In this document: positions 1-8,564 of the stretch, in pieces
Layout: the number at the start of each line of letters is the position of its first letter
Position numbering within the stretch: the stretch's first letter is position 1
Virus record (IMG/VR): IMGVR_UViG_3300047094_001644
Span: 1 to 49,542 of that record
Reading direction: 5' to 3' (one strand)
Length of the DNA stretch: 49,542 nucleotides
Source: a virus
Notes under the pieces: model-generated
Database searches by the model: none
What the model was told of the DNA's origin: nothing
What the model saw: only the letters and a program-made list of their open reading frames with translations
Program-made: the position numbers and the translations under genes

Positions 1-10
1 AATATCTCTA

Positions 11-289
11 TTATTCTGGCGGAGAAATAGCGTTAATTTGAGACATGTATGTTGAGTGCTGATTTTGAGTAATAAAACCATTGTCTAGTGCACTCTGTAT
101 GACAATTCTGGCCCAATTCGCATGAAACGCAGCTCCGTTCATGTCTCCAATACCTGCAGCAGTATCAGCAGAATATATAAGTTTTTCAATTCTACTTATA
201 GCTTTAGGAGCAGCAGCGTTTAGCGCTGCCTGGGTGCGAACCCATTGGTCGCCTTGTTTTTCAAATCCGATTTTTTCTCTAAAAGACAT
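11..289 (-). CDS. hypothetical protein, 92 aa
   Basis: Unrecognised protein. The ATG at 289 has a good ribosome site (GAGG, 8 nt upstream). The middle is rich in Ala and looks helical. No membrane segment or catalytic motif is visible. It starts 5 nt after the stop of the gene upstream of it, so the two are probably co-transcribed as the distal end of the minus-strand block. Confidence 0.6.
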   Translation of the reverse strand: MSFREKIGFEKQGDQWVRTQAALNAAAPKAISRIEKLIYSADTAAGIGDMNGAAFHANWARIVIQSALDNGFITQNQHSTYMSQINAISPPE

Positions 290-294
290 CTTTA

Positions 295-750
295 TTACCT
301 CACTAATGAACCTGATGAATCTAAGTATGTTATACCTGTAGGATTATCCTGACTAGTATTAATTCTATTAAACAGTTCTGTTGAATTTTCTGAATTATCA
401 AAGTATTCACTTACGTCTAAGTTTTGACTGACATAGAAAGATTTTGCTGCGTCAGTATATGTAGAAAATTCTACAGGATTAATAAGCTCGTACTTAGCGG
501 CAACATTTAAATTCTTTTTGAAAACAATTCCAAGCATTCTGACTCCACTTGGAGCGCTTTCTCCTGATTCTGTGTAGCTATTAAGTTGATTAATAACTAG
601 ATTTGAATATGACTTAAACTGAGTTGTTAAAGCATTTTTTTGCTCTGGATATGTTTTCATTTGACGTGCATACTCTTCATCGTAAGACATAAGAATAAGC
701 TTAAGCCTTTTTGCGTCATCTCCAGTTCCATAAAATTCAGAATAGTTCAT
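295..750 (-). CDS. hypothetical protein, 151 aa
   Basis: Unrecognised soluble protein, rich in Asn, Ser and Tyr, with codon use more AT-rich than the 8.6-39 kb block. I chose the ATG at 750 (MNYSEFYG), which has GGAAA about 8 nt upstream; a longer reading to 804 would overlap the upstream gene and has no ribosome site. No motif was recognised. Confidence 0.6.
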   Translation of the reverse strand: MNYSEFYGTGDDAKRLKLILMSYDEEYARQMKTYPEQKNALTTQFKSYSNLVINQLNSYTESGESAPSGVRMLGIVFKKNLNVAAKYELINPVEFSTYTDAAKSFYVSQNLDVSEYFDNSENSTELFNRINTSQDNPTGITYLDSSGSLVR

Positions 751-770
751 GTGTGTTTTCCAAAGATGTA

Positions 771-1538
771 TTACCCTGTTCTGTCCACGTATTCCTCGAT
801 CCACCTGCCTATATCTTTTAATATATTAGATGGGAATCTAGCCTGATTTTTTGTCATAAATTCTAAAATACTAAAAATTTCTTCTTCTGATTTTCCTTCA
901 AGCATTCTTTTATGAATGCTGATGCCTTCAATATTTCTATCGCGTATCATCTTTACAGAATTTACTAACCAGTCAAAAGGGTTTTGAGGATTGAGATCTA
1001 CTATTTTTTCTTGGTTTTCTTTTCTTTGAATTTGAAATGTGTATTTTGGACAATCATCTACGTGAGAAGAATTATATAGACTAATCCATGGCAAATAATC
1101 TTCATCATGATTTTCAAATACTCTCTTGATAATTAAAAATTTACGTCCAGTTCTTTCAAATTCTTGCTCTCGAATGTATTTGTCTGATGATTCTGAAGTT
1201 TCTCCTCCTAAAGAACATAGTTGTGCTCCTATTCTGTAAGCCTTTCCGGGACCTTCAGCGAGTCCAACACCTCTTGGCTCAAATACGTGAATCTTTATTT
1301 TTTCTTTTGGTCCGTTTGGAATGTAAGGATTTGCAGCAGACCTGGATTCTACATTCCGTAAATTAATTTGTCTTCTATCAATAACGTCTTTAATAAGCAT
1401 GCTAATTTCCTTAGCACTTCTTCCTTCCTGAGACTTCTTAAAATCTTTCAAGTCTCTCATGGCCTCTGGTGTGTATAAAATACCCTCTACATTGGCCCAA
1501 GAAAAAGACCTATTTTGAGCCAGCTTATACCAGTTCAT
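771..1538 (-). CDS. hypothetical protein with MNWYKLAQ N-terminal tag, 255 aa
   Basis: Unrecognised protein. It begins with MNWYKLAQ, an N-terminal peptide shared with several unrelated proteins in this window (MNWYKSAR at 4431, MGWLKAAQ at 6039). The rest is mixed alpha/beta with many charged residues and no recognised motif. Its ATG overlaps the stop of the upstream gene (ATGA), which indicates translational coupling. Confidence 0.65.
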   Translation of the reverse strand: MNWYKLAQNRSFSWANVEGILYTPEAMRDLKDFKKSQEGRSAKEISMLIKDVIDRRQINLRNVESRSAANPYIPNGPKEKIKIHVFEPRGVGLAEGPGKAYRIGAQLCSLGGETSESSDKYIREQEFERTGRKFLIIKRVFENHDEDYLPWISLYNSSHVDDCPKYTFQIQRKENQEKIVDLNPQNPFDWLVNSVKMIRDRNIEGISIHKRMLEGKSEEEIFSILEFMTKNQARFPSNILKDIGRWIEEYVDRTG

Positions 1539-1990
1539 TCTTTATTCTTTCTGCCTTTCATGATTCTTTCTAAATATCCAGATTTTAGTGCACGCTCGAT
1601 TTCTTCATCTGTCATCCCGATGGACTTCATTCTTTCTATAAACTCTTCCTTATACTGCTCTGGTGTTTTTTCATCAGTTTTGTCATTTAATTTAAGAGCC
1701 GTCTTTATTTCATTATCAAATGAAGCTGTTGGGACTTTACCTCCAGCTGGTGGCATTATGCTGTTCAGGTATTGTTGTGCTTGCTGCAATGGCAGTGCTG
1801 CAACCCTTGCTCTATTGGCAGCATCCAATGTTGCATAATTATTTTTTTGTTGCTGATTTAGGCTTGCCCACAACTTTTGCTCTGCTGCACTCATGGAAGC
1901 CTGAAATCTTCCGCCAGGTCCAGCAATTTTCATCCACCCAGCATTGACGCCTATAGATTCCCACTCTGACTTTGATAATTTATATTGCAT
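1535..1990 (-). CDS. tagged hypothetical protein (MQYKLSK...AGWMKIA), 151 aa
   Basis: Starts at ATG 1990 with GGAG 6 nt upstream. Residues 1-25 hold the long form of the shared N-terminal tag: MQYKLSKSEW, then NAGWMKIA. The rest is Ala/Gln-rich helix (about residues 35-90) followed by a charged tail (GRKNKE). Nothing else was recognised. It overlaps the next gene by 4 nt. Confidence 0.65.
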   Translation of the reverse strand: MQYKLSKSEWESIGVNAGWMKIAGPGGRFQASMSAAEQKLWASLNQQQKNNYATLDAANRARVAALPLQQAQQYLNSIMPPAGGKVPTASFDNEIKTALKLNDKTDEKTPEQYKEEFIERMKSIGMTDEEIERALKSGYLERIMKGRKNKE

Positions 1991-2043
1991 ATAATTCTCC
2001 ATTGAAATATATTCAACGCTAACAGATGATTACCTGCAACGCG

Positions 2044-2562
2044 TCATTTTCCATTCATAAGCTCACGAGCTCGCTTAGACCATTTTCCCTTATGTTCCAG
2101 GCAAACAATGCGAGTCAGCACGGGAACTCCCAGTGCTTTTCCGATTGCTGCACGAGTTCTGCCACCTGTGATAAATTGTCTTTTACCATTTATGTCCACT
2201 ACATTTACTGGATCGTATCCATCTTTGTTCCACACAAGTTGAGCTAAATTGATAATGTATTTTTGTGGATTCTTTTTTCTTTTCAATTCCCACTTGGTGT
2301 CAAACACTTCATCTCTATCTTCCGTTGCAGATATCTCAAGCAGTTTTCTTATTCTGTTCTCCATTGTGCCATTCAGCTTTTCACGATATGGAGAGAAGTT
2401 TCTGAATGAATCAAAATTCTTTGGTTCAAGCAATACTACAGGAGATTCATTCCATATTTTTTTAAGCTGACTTTTTGATATATCAGGAGCTATCCCTCTT
2501 TTCTGATACCATCTAAACTCTGCAAAAAAATCATCAAATGGAGTATACGGATGTTCTTTCAT
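2044..2562 (-). CDS. ParB/sulfiredoxin-fold-like protein, 172 aa
   Basis: The C-terminal half (about residues 95-160) resembles the ParB N-terminal/ParB-like nuclease fold: DPVNVVDINGKRQFITGGR, followed by TRAAIGKALGVPV. This is the usual pattern of a beta strand, a G-G-x-T/H-R turn and an A-x-x-x-L-G helix. The N-terminal part is unrecognised. In phages such domains occur in DNA-binding or DNA-modifying proteins and in nucleases. The substrate cannot be read from the sequence. Confidence 0.5.
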   Translation of the reverse strand: MKEHPYTPFDDFFAEFRWYQKRGIAPDISKSQLKKIWNESPVVLLEPKNFDSFRNFSPYREKLNGTMENRIRKLLEISATEDRDEVFDTKWELKRKKNPQKYIINLAQLVWNKDGYDPVNVVDINGKRQFITGGRTRAAIGKALGVPVLTRIVCLEHKGKWSKRARELMNGK

Positions 2563-2571
2563 ACAGCAACC

Positions 2572-4029
2572 TTACGGACAAGGCCCCCATGCAGAAAGAA
2601 GAACGCCTAAATCTTCGCCATTGACGACTGAATCTCCAGTAAGGTCAGATCCAGATGAACCCCATGAAGACAACAATTGACCAAGATCGCTTCCATTGAC
2701 AGACCTGTCTCCATTTAAATCTGCTGGGCATGGAACAGGGCGAGCAAGAAGCACGGCAGCTTCTGCATTCAGCATTCCCCATCCAGTAAGAGTGTCAAAT
2801 CCTACTGCTCCCATGTCCTTGCATGTTGTTTGCATAATGGACTCAACCTGTGCTGCAGAAAGTGATGGGTTCACTGAAATGATAAGTGCTGCGACACCAG
2901 CGGCATATGGGGAAGAAAAAGAAGTTCCGTCAATAAGTGAATAGTCACCTGAAGAGTATCCATTTGATCCCGTCCTGTCTGTGGTGTAAACCGATTGGCC
3001 AGCAGCAACAAAAGCGAGCTTTGTGCCGTATGACGAAAAAGAAGCTTTCTGTCCGTTTCTGCTGCTTGCACCAACTGCGTTCACCGCAGAAGCACTTGCT
3101 GGGAAACCAATAGAAGTGTTTCCAGAATTTCCAGAACTTGCAAAATTAACTATTCCAGCATTTTTTGCGGCAGAATATGCATTTGACATTGCCGTAGAAG
3201 CTGTGCCGTAATCATTGCTGTTGTTTGTTACCCTTACTCCATTGCCGATTGCCCAGTTAATAGCATTTACAGTCCATGATGTTTGCCCCTGCCACGACCC
3301 ATTGCATGGAGTGATTGCTGTGCCAACTTTTGCGGAAATGACTTTGCAATTTGGTGCAGTTCCCACGGTTCCTATTGAATTGTTGATAATGCCTGTAATG
3401 CATCCTGCAACGGCAGTCCCGTGATTGTCACAAGAGTTGCTTGGTCCACCGCCGCTTACTCCGTTCACTGCACCTGTTGTGAAGTCTCTTCCTGGCAGTT
3501 GATTTATATCTGGATGATCTTGCTGTATTCCTGTCTCAAAGACAAGTATTTTTACCGTTGGCTGTCCTTGAGTAATAGACCATGCATTTGTTGTATTCAT
3601 ATCAAAGTTTACCAGTCCACCAGAAGCTCCGGTATTTCTGTGACCCCAGCATTGTGAGAATCCGGCATCGTTTGGAATCACTTCGCTGTATGTTGCGGTA
3701 AATCTTCTGTCCATTTCAAAGAATGAAACAGTCTCATTTCCTTCAAGTGCACTTGACACGTCTGCTATGTTAGTTATAAAGTTACTCGAAACAACGACAA
3801 GTGCCAAATTGGGGATATTTTCATAATAATGTGCAGACTCAATCATGTTCCCAAGAGATGCAATAGTCCTCTGTTTGTCCTCCAGAGAAACGCCGTCATT
3901 AAAACCGACAAACGCCGTATTCACCTGGGTTTCCGTGGCGGTTACGACGTTCTTGTTTGTTGTATTTTTCTTAAATTCAGAACCGTTTACGATAAGAGCA
4001 CTTACTAAAATTGCGAGTAGTATTTTCAT
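2572..4029 (-). CDS. secreted subtilisin-like (S8) protease with two dockerin-like repeats, 485 aa
   Basis: Peptidase S8 family. Visible parts: a signal peptide (residues 1 to about 17), a prodomain (about 35-110), then the catalytic domain. The His box is DNHGTAVAG (H203), the oxyanion Asn is in SSGNSG (N301), and the Ser box is DGTSFSSP (S370). The position of the catalytic Asp holds Glu (VFETG, E165). After residue 433 come two calcium-loop repeats, CPADLNGDRSVNGSDLG and a DLTGDSVVNGEDLG copy, each ending in a SWG or AWG motif. This is the dockerin-type tail typical of secreted proteins of Planctomycetota. GGAG lies 10 nt before ATG 4029. Likely an acquired bacterial gene. Whether it is active with Glu is uncertain. 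Confidence 0.9.
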   Translation of the reverse strand: MKILLAILVSALIVNGSEFKKNTTNKNVVTATETQVNTAFVGFNDGVSLEDKQRTIASLGNMIESAHYYENIPNLALVVVSSNFITNIADVSSALEGNETVSFFEMDRRFTATYSEVIPNDAGFSQCWGHRNTGASGGLVNFDMNTTNAWSITQGQPTVKILVFETGIQQDHPDINQLPGRDFTTGAVNGVSGGGPSNSCDNHGTAVAGCITGIINNSIGTVGTAPNCKVISAKVGTAITPCNGSWQGQTSWTVNAINWAIGNGVRVTNNSNDYGTASTAMSNAYSAAKNAGIVNFASSGNSGNTSIGFPASASAVNAVGASSRNGQKASFSSYGTKLAFVAAGQSVYTTDRTGSNGYSSGDYSLIDGTSFSSPYAAGVAALIISVNPSLSAAQVESIMQTTCKDMGAVGFDTLTGWGMLNAEAAVLLARPVPCPADLNGDRSVNGSDLGQLLSSWGSSGSDLTGDSVVNGEDLGVLLSAWGPCP

Positions 4030-4116
4030 TGGACATAATCTCCTGTGATAAATGATGTCATCATTTGTACGATTATGAATTTAAAATGTTCTGTAATTTT
4101 TAAAAATTATTTCAAA

Positions 4117-4431
4117 TTAATCAAATTCGTGGTCAAAGGCTTTTTCTCGCAAATGTTCTTCATCTCTGAGTATGGCCTCAACCTCCCTAACCATTTCATT
4201 CGTGACTGGAATTTCTTCACCCTCTGCGTCTGTGCAGTAAAGTGACTCAACTGTCACATTGAGATCAACATCTGTGGTCGGAGGCTCATATCTGTCACCT
4301 GGATCTCTTTCTATTGAAAATTCCACATTTGCAGTTCCAGAGCAAAAGCAAATGGGATTAATAAGCTCTATTCCGTCAAAGTCATAATGGAATGATCCGT
4401 ATCTTTTTCTTGCGCTTTTGTACCAGTTCAT
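4117..4431 (-). CDS. hypothetical protein with MNWYKSAR tag, 104 aa
   Basis: Small protein beginning MNWYKSAR, the short form of the shared N-terminal tag. The remainder is acidic, with a beta-rich middle and an acidic helical end. AAGGA lies 8 nt upstream of ATG 4431. No family recognised. Confidence 0.6.
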   Translation of the reverse strand: MNWYKSARKRYGSFHYDFDGIELINPICFCSGTANVEFSIERDPGDRYEPPTTDVDLNVTVESLYCTDAEGEEIPVTNEMVREVEAILRDEEHLREKAFDHEFD

Positions 4432-4449
4432 GTGTTTTCCTTATAATTT

Positions 4450-4968
4450 TTATCTTGGGGTGTTTGCTCCCAGGCCAGGTAGTCTCAGTCTTTTTTCTGC
4501 ATCTCCCTGTAAGGTGCTTTGGCTTCGGGATTGCTCATGTTCTTTTTGAGAAAGTGTCTCCATTGAATCTGCCATGTCCATGAGCTTGGCTGGTTCTGGA
4601 GTTTTTACATTCGGAAATCTTACCGTAAGCATTGCCAGTGCTTTTGCAAACTTGTCTGCAACTTCAATTTTTTGCTTTTCTAACTTGAGCTGGAATCTGT
4701 AGTCATCAGCGTCTCCGCCTGCATCAGCTGACATCGCAGCCCTACGAGCCCCATTTGCACTCTCCCTCATCATGTCTCTTTCGCCCGCAAGGTTGTCGGC
4801 AAGATCCTGCGCAGACGACTCTTCTATGCTGTCTATATATTTTTTTATTTCTTCTTCTGAAGCAGTGACGAAGAATGCACGTCCTTTCTCTTCTTGCTGT
4901 GCAATTTTGAACCAACCAGCCTTTTGCCCGATCTCCAACCACTGTTCTTTAGATAGTTTGTATTGCAT
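4450..4968 (-). CDS. tagged hypothetical protein (MQYKLSK...AGWFKIA), 172 aa
   Basis: Starts at ATG 4968 with GGGAG 9 nt upstream. The first 25 residues carry MQYKLSKEQW and KAGWFKIA, the long N-terminal tag. The rest is highly charged and probably alpha-helical or coiled coil, ending in an Arg/Pro-rich tail. No known domain. The composition would suit a scaffold or internal virion protein, but that is inference. Confidence 0.65.
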   Translation of the reverse strand: MQYKLSKEQWLEIGQKAGWFKIAQQEEKGRAFFVTASEEEIKKYIDSIEESSAQDLADNLAGERDMMRESANGARRAAMSADAGGDADDYRFQLKLEKQKIEVADKFAKALAMLTVRFPNVKTPEPAKLMDMADSMETLSQKEHEQSRSQSTLQGDAEKRLRLPGLGANTPR

Positions 4969-5143
4969 ATTGAGTCTCCCTATTTATTATATTGCTTTGA
5001 TTAATAGTCTTTCCCTTTTGGTCTTATGATGATTATAAAAATTTCCGCCCCCTCCATCAGTAACCCAGTATTAACGCGCCAAAAATTTTTTTAGGGGCAT
5101 CTCAACAGGTCGATGTTTTTTCAACCAGAACAATATAATAAAA

Positions 5144-5170
5144 ATCCCCCTCCATAATTTTTCGGGGGAT
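5144..5170 (-). terminator. Rho-independent terminator after the 5194-6039 gene
   Basis: On the minus strand an ATCCCCC arm and a GGGGGAT arm flank a 13-nt A/T-rich loop and are followed by TTTTATT. The hairpin lies 24 nt downstream of the stop at 5194. The stretch 4969-5193 holds no gene. Confidence 0.75.
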
Positions 5171-5193
5171 ACAAAAAACAAAACAGGTGTTCG

Positions 5194-6039
5194 TCACATC
5201 AGTTCCTGTGCTACCTCTTTGCCGTGCCCAATAAGCCAGTCTGCTGCTTCCTTCATACTGATCTCTCCCCCCTTCACCAAGCCCTTCCAGCGCGGGTCAT
5301 CAGGGTTCTTGCCAACAAGTTCCATGAAGCGGGCCAATGTAGTGCCAAATGATCCACCACCCCTTTCCAGCCCCATGGCAATGAATCCCTCTGGCTTCAG
5401 CCATCCCAGCCTGTCCGTCATCTCCTTGTGCTCCACCTGCGTTCCGTCCCTGTACTCCGTCTGCTCGTGCCAGTCAAAGCCCTCGTTGTACGAACGCTTC
5501 CCTTCCTCCAGTCCCCATTTGCCCATCCAGCCACGAACAACGGAAGAGATGAAGTCCGTCCACCTGCTGCGAGGCTCGAACGGGTGATACATCACGACTG
5601 TGTCGTTCTCCCGCAAAAATCCACTCCAGGTTCCAGGGATCTTGTAGAGAAGGGCGACGCCATGAGGACCAAGGTTTGCCTCCAGCTGTCTCGGAAGGTC
5701 TTTCAACGCCTCAAGGGTGTTTCCCATGCTCTCCGCGCCCCCGTCCTTTGGATTGACGGTAAAGTACAGCTTCCACTCCATTCCCTTGTGGGCAAGTGGA
5801 TTCATCCTGTCGGTGTTCTTTCGCTTCTGGGGGTCGTAGTCCACGTATGCCCAGCTGCCACCGGACCAACGGGACACGTAACCCGGTATCTTCACTATTT
5901 CCTCCCCCCATTTTTTATTCAGCTCAGCGCTGCTCCTGTGGGGATTGGCACGTTCACGCAATGCGGTGTAGATTTCCCTTGCACCCCTGCTCGTGTTCTG
6001 GCCCCATGCACTTGTCTGCGCCGCCTTGAGCCAACCCAT
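5194..6039 (-). CDS. hypothetical protein with MGWLKAAQ tag, 281 aa
   Basis: Begins MGWLKAAQ, a variant of the shared N-terminal tag. The remainder is a Trp/Gly-rich mixed protein with no family I recognise. Its ATG follows the upstream stop by a few nt, with AAGGAG 6 nt before it, so it is co-transcribed with 6040-6525. Base composition is more GC-rich than genes at 1-2.5 kb. Confidence 0.65.
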   Translation of the reverse strand: MGWLKAAQTSAWGQNTSRGAREIYTALRERANPHRSSAELNKKWGEEIVKIPGYVSRWSGGSWAYVDYDPQKRKNTDRMNPLAHKGMEWKLYFTVNPKDGGAESMGNTLEALKDLPRQLEANLGPHGVALLYKIPGTWSGFLRENDTVVMYHPFEPRSRWTDFISSVVRGWMGKWGLEEGKRSYNEGFDWHEQTEYRDGTQVEHKEMTDRLGWLKPEGFIAMGLERGGGSFGTTLARFMELVGKNPDDPRWKGLVKGGEISMKEAADWLIGHGKEVAQELM

Positions 6040-6525
6040 TCAGCTCTCCTTGCGGACGCAATTGGGAACGGTCTTGCCCTTTTTCTTCTTCATGCCAACG
6101 GCTTTGTAGCCCTTCCAGCACTTGGCTTCCTTCAGCCATCCAGCTTGTTCGCCTGCTTCCCGAACTCCCAAGTCGCCAACTTCAAGCATTTTATAGATGA
6201 TTTTTTCAATGATACTCCGTAACTCGATTCGGTCAATGAACAAATCTTCTGATGCTCCTGTGTCCAAAAAATTATGATAGTCAACAACGATCTCTTGCTC
6301 CAGATCTTGAAGCTTCTTGCTAAACTCGCTTGAATTGGAATTCCAGATTTTAGAAAGTTCAATGATCCTCTTTGCTATCTCGGGTTTACGCATCACCTGA
6401 AAGACCGCACCAGCAACATTTGATTTCCCCTGCTTCGTCAGGACTGCCTGTTCCCCGCTGATCCTCAGCCATCCAGCTTGTTCGCCTATTTTGAGCCATT
6501 CGCTTTTAGATAATTTGTACTGCAT
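6040..6525 (-). CDS. tagged protein with C-terminal CWKGYKAVG motif, 161 aa
   Basis: The N-terminus carries the long tag (MQYKLSKSEW, then EQAGWLRIS). Near residue 125 the tag core recurs as EQAGWLKEA, directly followed by KCWKGYKAVGMKKKKGK and VPNCV. The CWKGY...VPNCV peptide is a short motif I associate with structural proteins of marine myophages (recollection, not searched). The repeat of the tag core next to it suggests a modular peptide. It ends 1 nt before the next gene starts. Confidence 0.7.
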   Translation of the reverse strand: MQYKLSKSEWLKIGEQAGWLRISGEQAVLTKQGKSNVAGAVFQVMRKPEIAKRIIELSKIWNSNSSEFSKKLQDLEQEIVVDYHNFLDTGASEDLFIDRIELRSIIEKIIYKMLEVGDLGVREAGEQAGWLKEAKCWKGYKAVGMKKKKGKTVPNCVRKES

Positions 6526-6528
6526 AGT

Positions 6529-7350
6529 TTATGCCTTTTGGATTCTTTCCTTGATCCTTTCCGTAAGCCATGCACCCACGGCTTTTGGATCAATGCACCT
6601 GTTGTACCATTTCACTGTTTCGTCGCTGATGTCCTGCATCCTTTTAGGATCTGCAAGCAGTTCGTCAACAATCTTCAGGTTCGACCAGTCTTCAATCTTT
6701 ATCCCAGGAAACCCCTGGAAATACCATAGATGCGTGGGCAAGTCATTCGGGACTAGAAGGACGCAACCGCAGCGAGCAGCTTCTGGAAGCCTTGCGCATT
6801 CAGGACTCACGTATCCAGGAGGACAAAGAGCGATCTTTGTCTTCGTCAGCAGCGAACCGTAGTCCCACATCCCCTTTCCCTTGCCCCAACCTTCGTAAAA
6901 ACCCCACTCCTTCTTGCATCCGTCCCCCTTTCGCTTCCTTAGCCATCCGTGCAGCTTGTCACGACCATTGTCGTTGTGAGCACCGTAGAACGAGTAGTCA
7001 AGACCTCTCTCCGCAATAGGAGTAAGCGCATGGCCCCCAAAATCCGTGAAATAACCCAGAGGAAACGGCAGCACACGATGGTCAGTCACCCCTTCCTTGG
7101 GGAAAAAAGTCTTCAAAAGTATCCCAACGTTTTCCTGCAAGTGGTTCGGTATGGGCTGCCTGTGGTGTTCGTCAGATGTAGAAAATACAATTGTTCCCGG
7201 AGGAATCTCTGGCAATTCAGTGTTGCATACGGAAAAGCAGAACGTGTGATCCATTCCCGTATGGACGTTTTTTATGATTGATTCGTAGTACTCGCTCTCG
7301 TCCTTCCCGTGCACGAAGCGACCCCTTAGCGTATTGATAATCGTATGCAT
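6529..7350 (-). CDS. exostosin-like (GT47-type) glycosyltransferase, 273 aa
   Basis: Starts at ATG 7350 with GGAGG 11 nt upstream. The second half has the exostosin/GT47-like pattern: YSFYGAHN (about residue 110), a K-x-ALCPPGY segment with SPECARLPEAARCGCV, then a PNDLPTH stretch and a helical end. Such enzymes transfer a sugar from a nucleotide sugar to a glycan. In a phage this could modify host surface glycans or virion proteins. The family match is by eye and moderate. Confidence 0.55.
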   Translation of the reverse strand: MHTIINTLRGRFVHGKDESEYYESIIKNVHTGMDHTFCFSVCNTELPEIPPGTIVFSTSDEHHRQPIPNHLQENVGILLKTFFPKEGVTDHRVLPFPLGYFTDFGGHALTPIAERGLDYSFYGAHNDNGRDKLHGWLRKRKGDGCKKEWGFYEGWGKGKGMWDYGSLLTKTKIALCPPGYVSPECARLPEAARCGCVLLVPNDLPTHLWYFQGFPGIKIEDWSNLKIVDELLADPKRMQDISDETVKWYNRCIDPKAVGAWLTERIKERIQKA

Positions 7351-7451
7351 GCGTAATACTTCCTCCAAATCTTACTATTGCCCCAATTCACTAAGGTATC
7401 CCTTTTTACAAAAAAGTGAACTGTCTGCGCTAGCATTCCTTGTTTAAGTAA

Positions 7452-7778
7452 TCACTTTGTGCGTCTTTTTTTCTTTGCCGCTTTTTTCTTAATTGGCTTC
7501 ACGAATCGCATGTAATGGAATACGGAAGCCCAGCAAAACAGCGCGGCAACACCCGCATTAAGCAACAGCTCCGAAGGCGCTGGCTCGTGGAGTATGCACG
7601 CATTGTAAAGAGCCCCAGAAGCACACATGCTCAGGATGATCTTCACGAAAATAACATTCATATTACCCAATTTATGAATAAGGGAATTCTCTCTTCCAAA
7701 CAGGAACACCAGAAATGCACTAAAACCAAGCGCCATTACCCCGTTGACAACAGCGTTTATCACAGAAATCACGTTCAT
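7452..7778 (-). CDS. small membrane protein, 108 aa (holin-like candidate)
   Basis: Three hydrophobic segments (about residues 5-27, 42-62 and 70-90) followed by a strongly basic tail (KKKAAKKKRRTK). Its ATG overlaps the stop of the upstream membrane gene (ATGA). Size, topology and tail fit a holin or antiholin, but no family signature is visible. Confidence 0.55.
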   Translation of the reverse strand: MNVISVINAVVNGVMALGFSAFLVFLFGRENSLIHKLGNMNVIFVKIILSMCASGALYNACILHEPAPSELLLNAGVAALFCWASVFHYMRFVKPIKKKAAKKKRRTK

Positions 7779-8137
7779 GACTTGCCCTTTCTCTTAGTGG
7801 ATGAACGGGAACGATTCTTCTTCCCGCCCTCCTCTTCCTTTTTAACAAATTTGTCTATCATCAGCTCCAAGCCCTTTAACCCCATGAATCCCATCATGAA
7901 GGCAGCAGCGTACTTTCCTTGAGCCCTGATGGATTCAGGAAGAAAGTTCAGGACCACAGGCGTCAGGTAGTTTGCACACGCAGTTCCCGCAAGAAGCGAC
8001 GCAACCGTTGCCCCCATGCGCTGCGATGCGTTCTTCGAAACAAGGAGCAAAGCCCCAAAGAAACCTGAAATAAGAAGCCCTATCTCTATCCCGTAACCCA
8101 CAAGCTGCTTGTGTATAACATCAGTCTGTTCCTGCAT
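7775..8137 (-). CDS. holin-like membrane protein, 120 aa
   Basis: About three hydrophobic segments (residues 13-35, 43-62 and 72-92), then a lysine/arginine-rich tail. Paired and translationally coupled with the 108-aa membrane protein. A holin/antiholin pair is a reasonable guess from architecture alone. No endolysin is seen next to it. Confidence 0.55.
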   Translation of the reverse strand: MQEQTDVIHKQLVGYGIEIGLLISGFFGALLLVSKNASQRMGATVASLLAGTACANYLTPVVLNFLPESIRAQGKYAAAFMMGFMGLKGLELMIDKFVKKEEEGGKKNRSRSSTKRKGKS

Positions 8138-8508
8138 TTACACACCCCCCGTAAAAATAAAATATTACCATTCATACACTCCCGCTAAGGTATCCCCCTT
8201 TTTTCAAAATCATAAATCTTATATTTTTATGCCCCTATTTTTTAAACCAGGATTTATTACAAAAAAGAGAAGAGGGGCTAAGGTATCCCCCTCCAGCCAA
8301 ATCACCCCTATATAAGCACCCCCGGGTGGGGGGTATAGTGTACGACCCTTTGGCTACCTGCCATGCTGCCCAGTTGGTTTGGATGGATTCAGACCGTTGG
8401 TTTGGATGCTTCCATACCGGCTGTCCGATTCTGCAAACTCTTTCGATACCGGCTGTCTCTGTTCGCTGCTTTCTTCCATACCGGCTTTCTGCCTATGCAA
8501 AGAAACAC

Positions 8509-8536
8509 GCCCCGTCCTCCTTTAGGGGGACAGGGC
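8509..8536 (-). terminator. terminator hairpin at the end of the small-gene block
   Basis: On the minus strand the arms GCCCTGTCC and GGACGGGGC (one G-U pair) are followed by GTGTTTCTTT. It is the second of two hairpins after the stop at 8570. Confidence 0.65.
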
Positions 8537-8546
8537 GGAAAGGATG

Positions 8547-8564
8547 GGGAGCCGTGTGGCTCCC
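8547..8564 (-). terminator. hairpin just after the 8570 stop
   Basis: Arms GGGAGCC and GGCTCCC with loop ACAC, followed by ATCCTTTCC. It forms a double terminator with 8509-8536. Confidence 0.55.

Larger units (their letters stand above)
7391..8289 (-). repeat. three copies of GGGATACCTTAG upstream of minus-strand genes
   Basis: Copies (minus-strand reading GGGATACCTTAG) at 7391-7402, 8185-8196 and 8278-8289, the last two extended to GGGGGATACCTTAGC. The first lies 40 nt before the glycosyltransferase start (7350). The second lies 47 nt before the start at 8137. All are in the same orientation as transcription. This is a candidate promoter or operator element for the 1-8 kb block, distinct from the element used after 8.8 kb. 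Confidence 0.5.
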
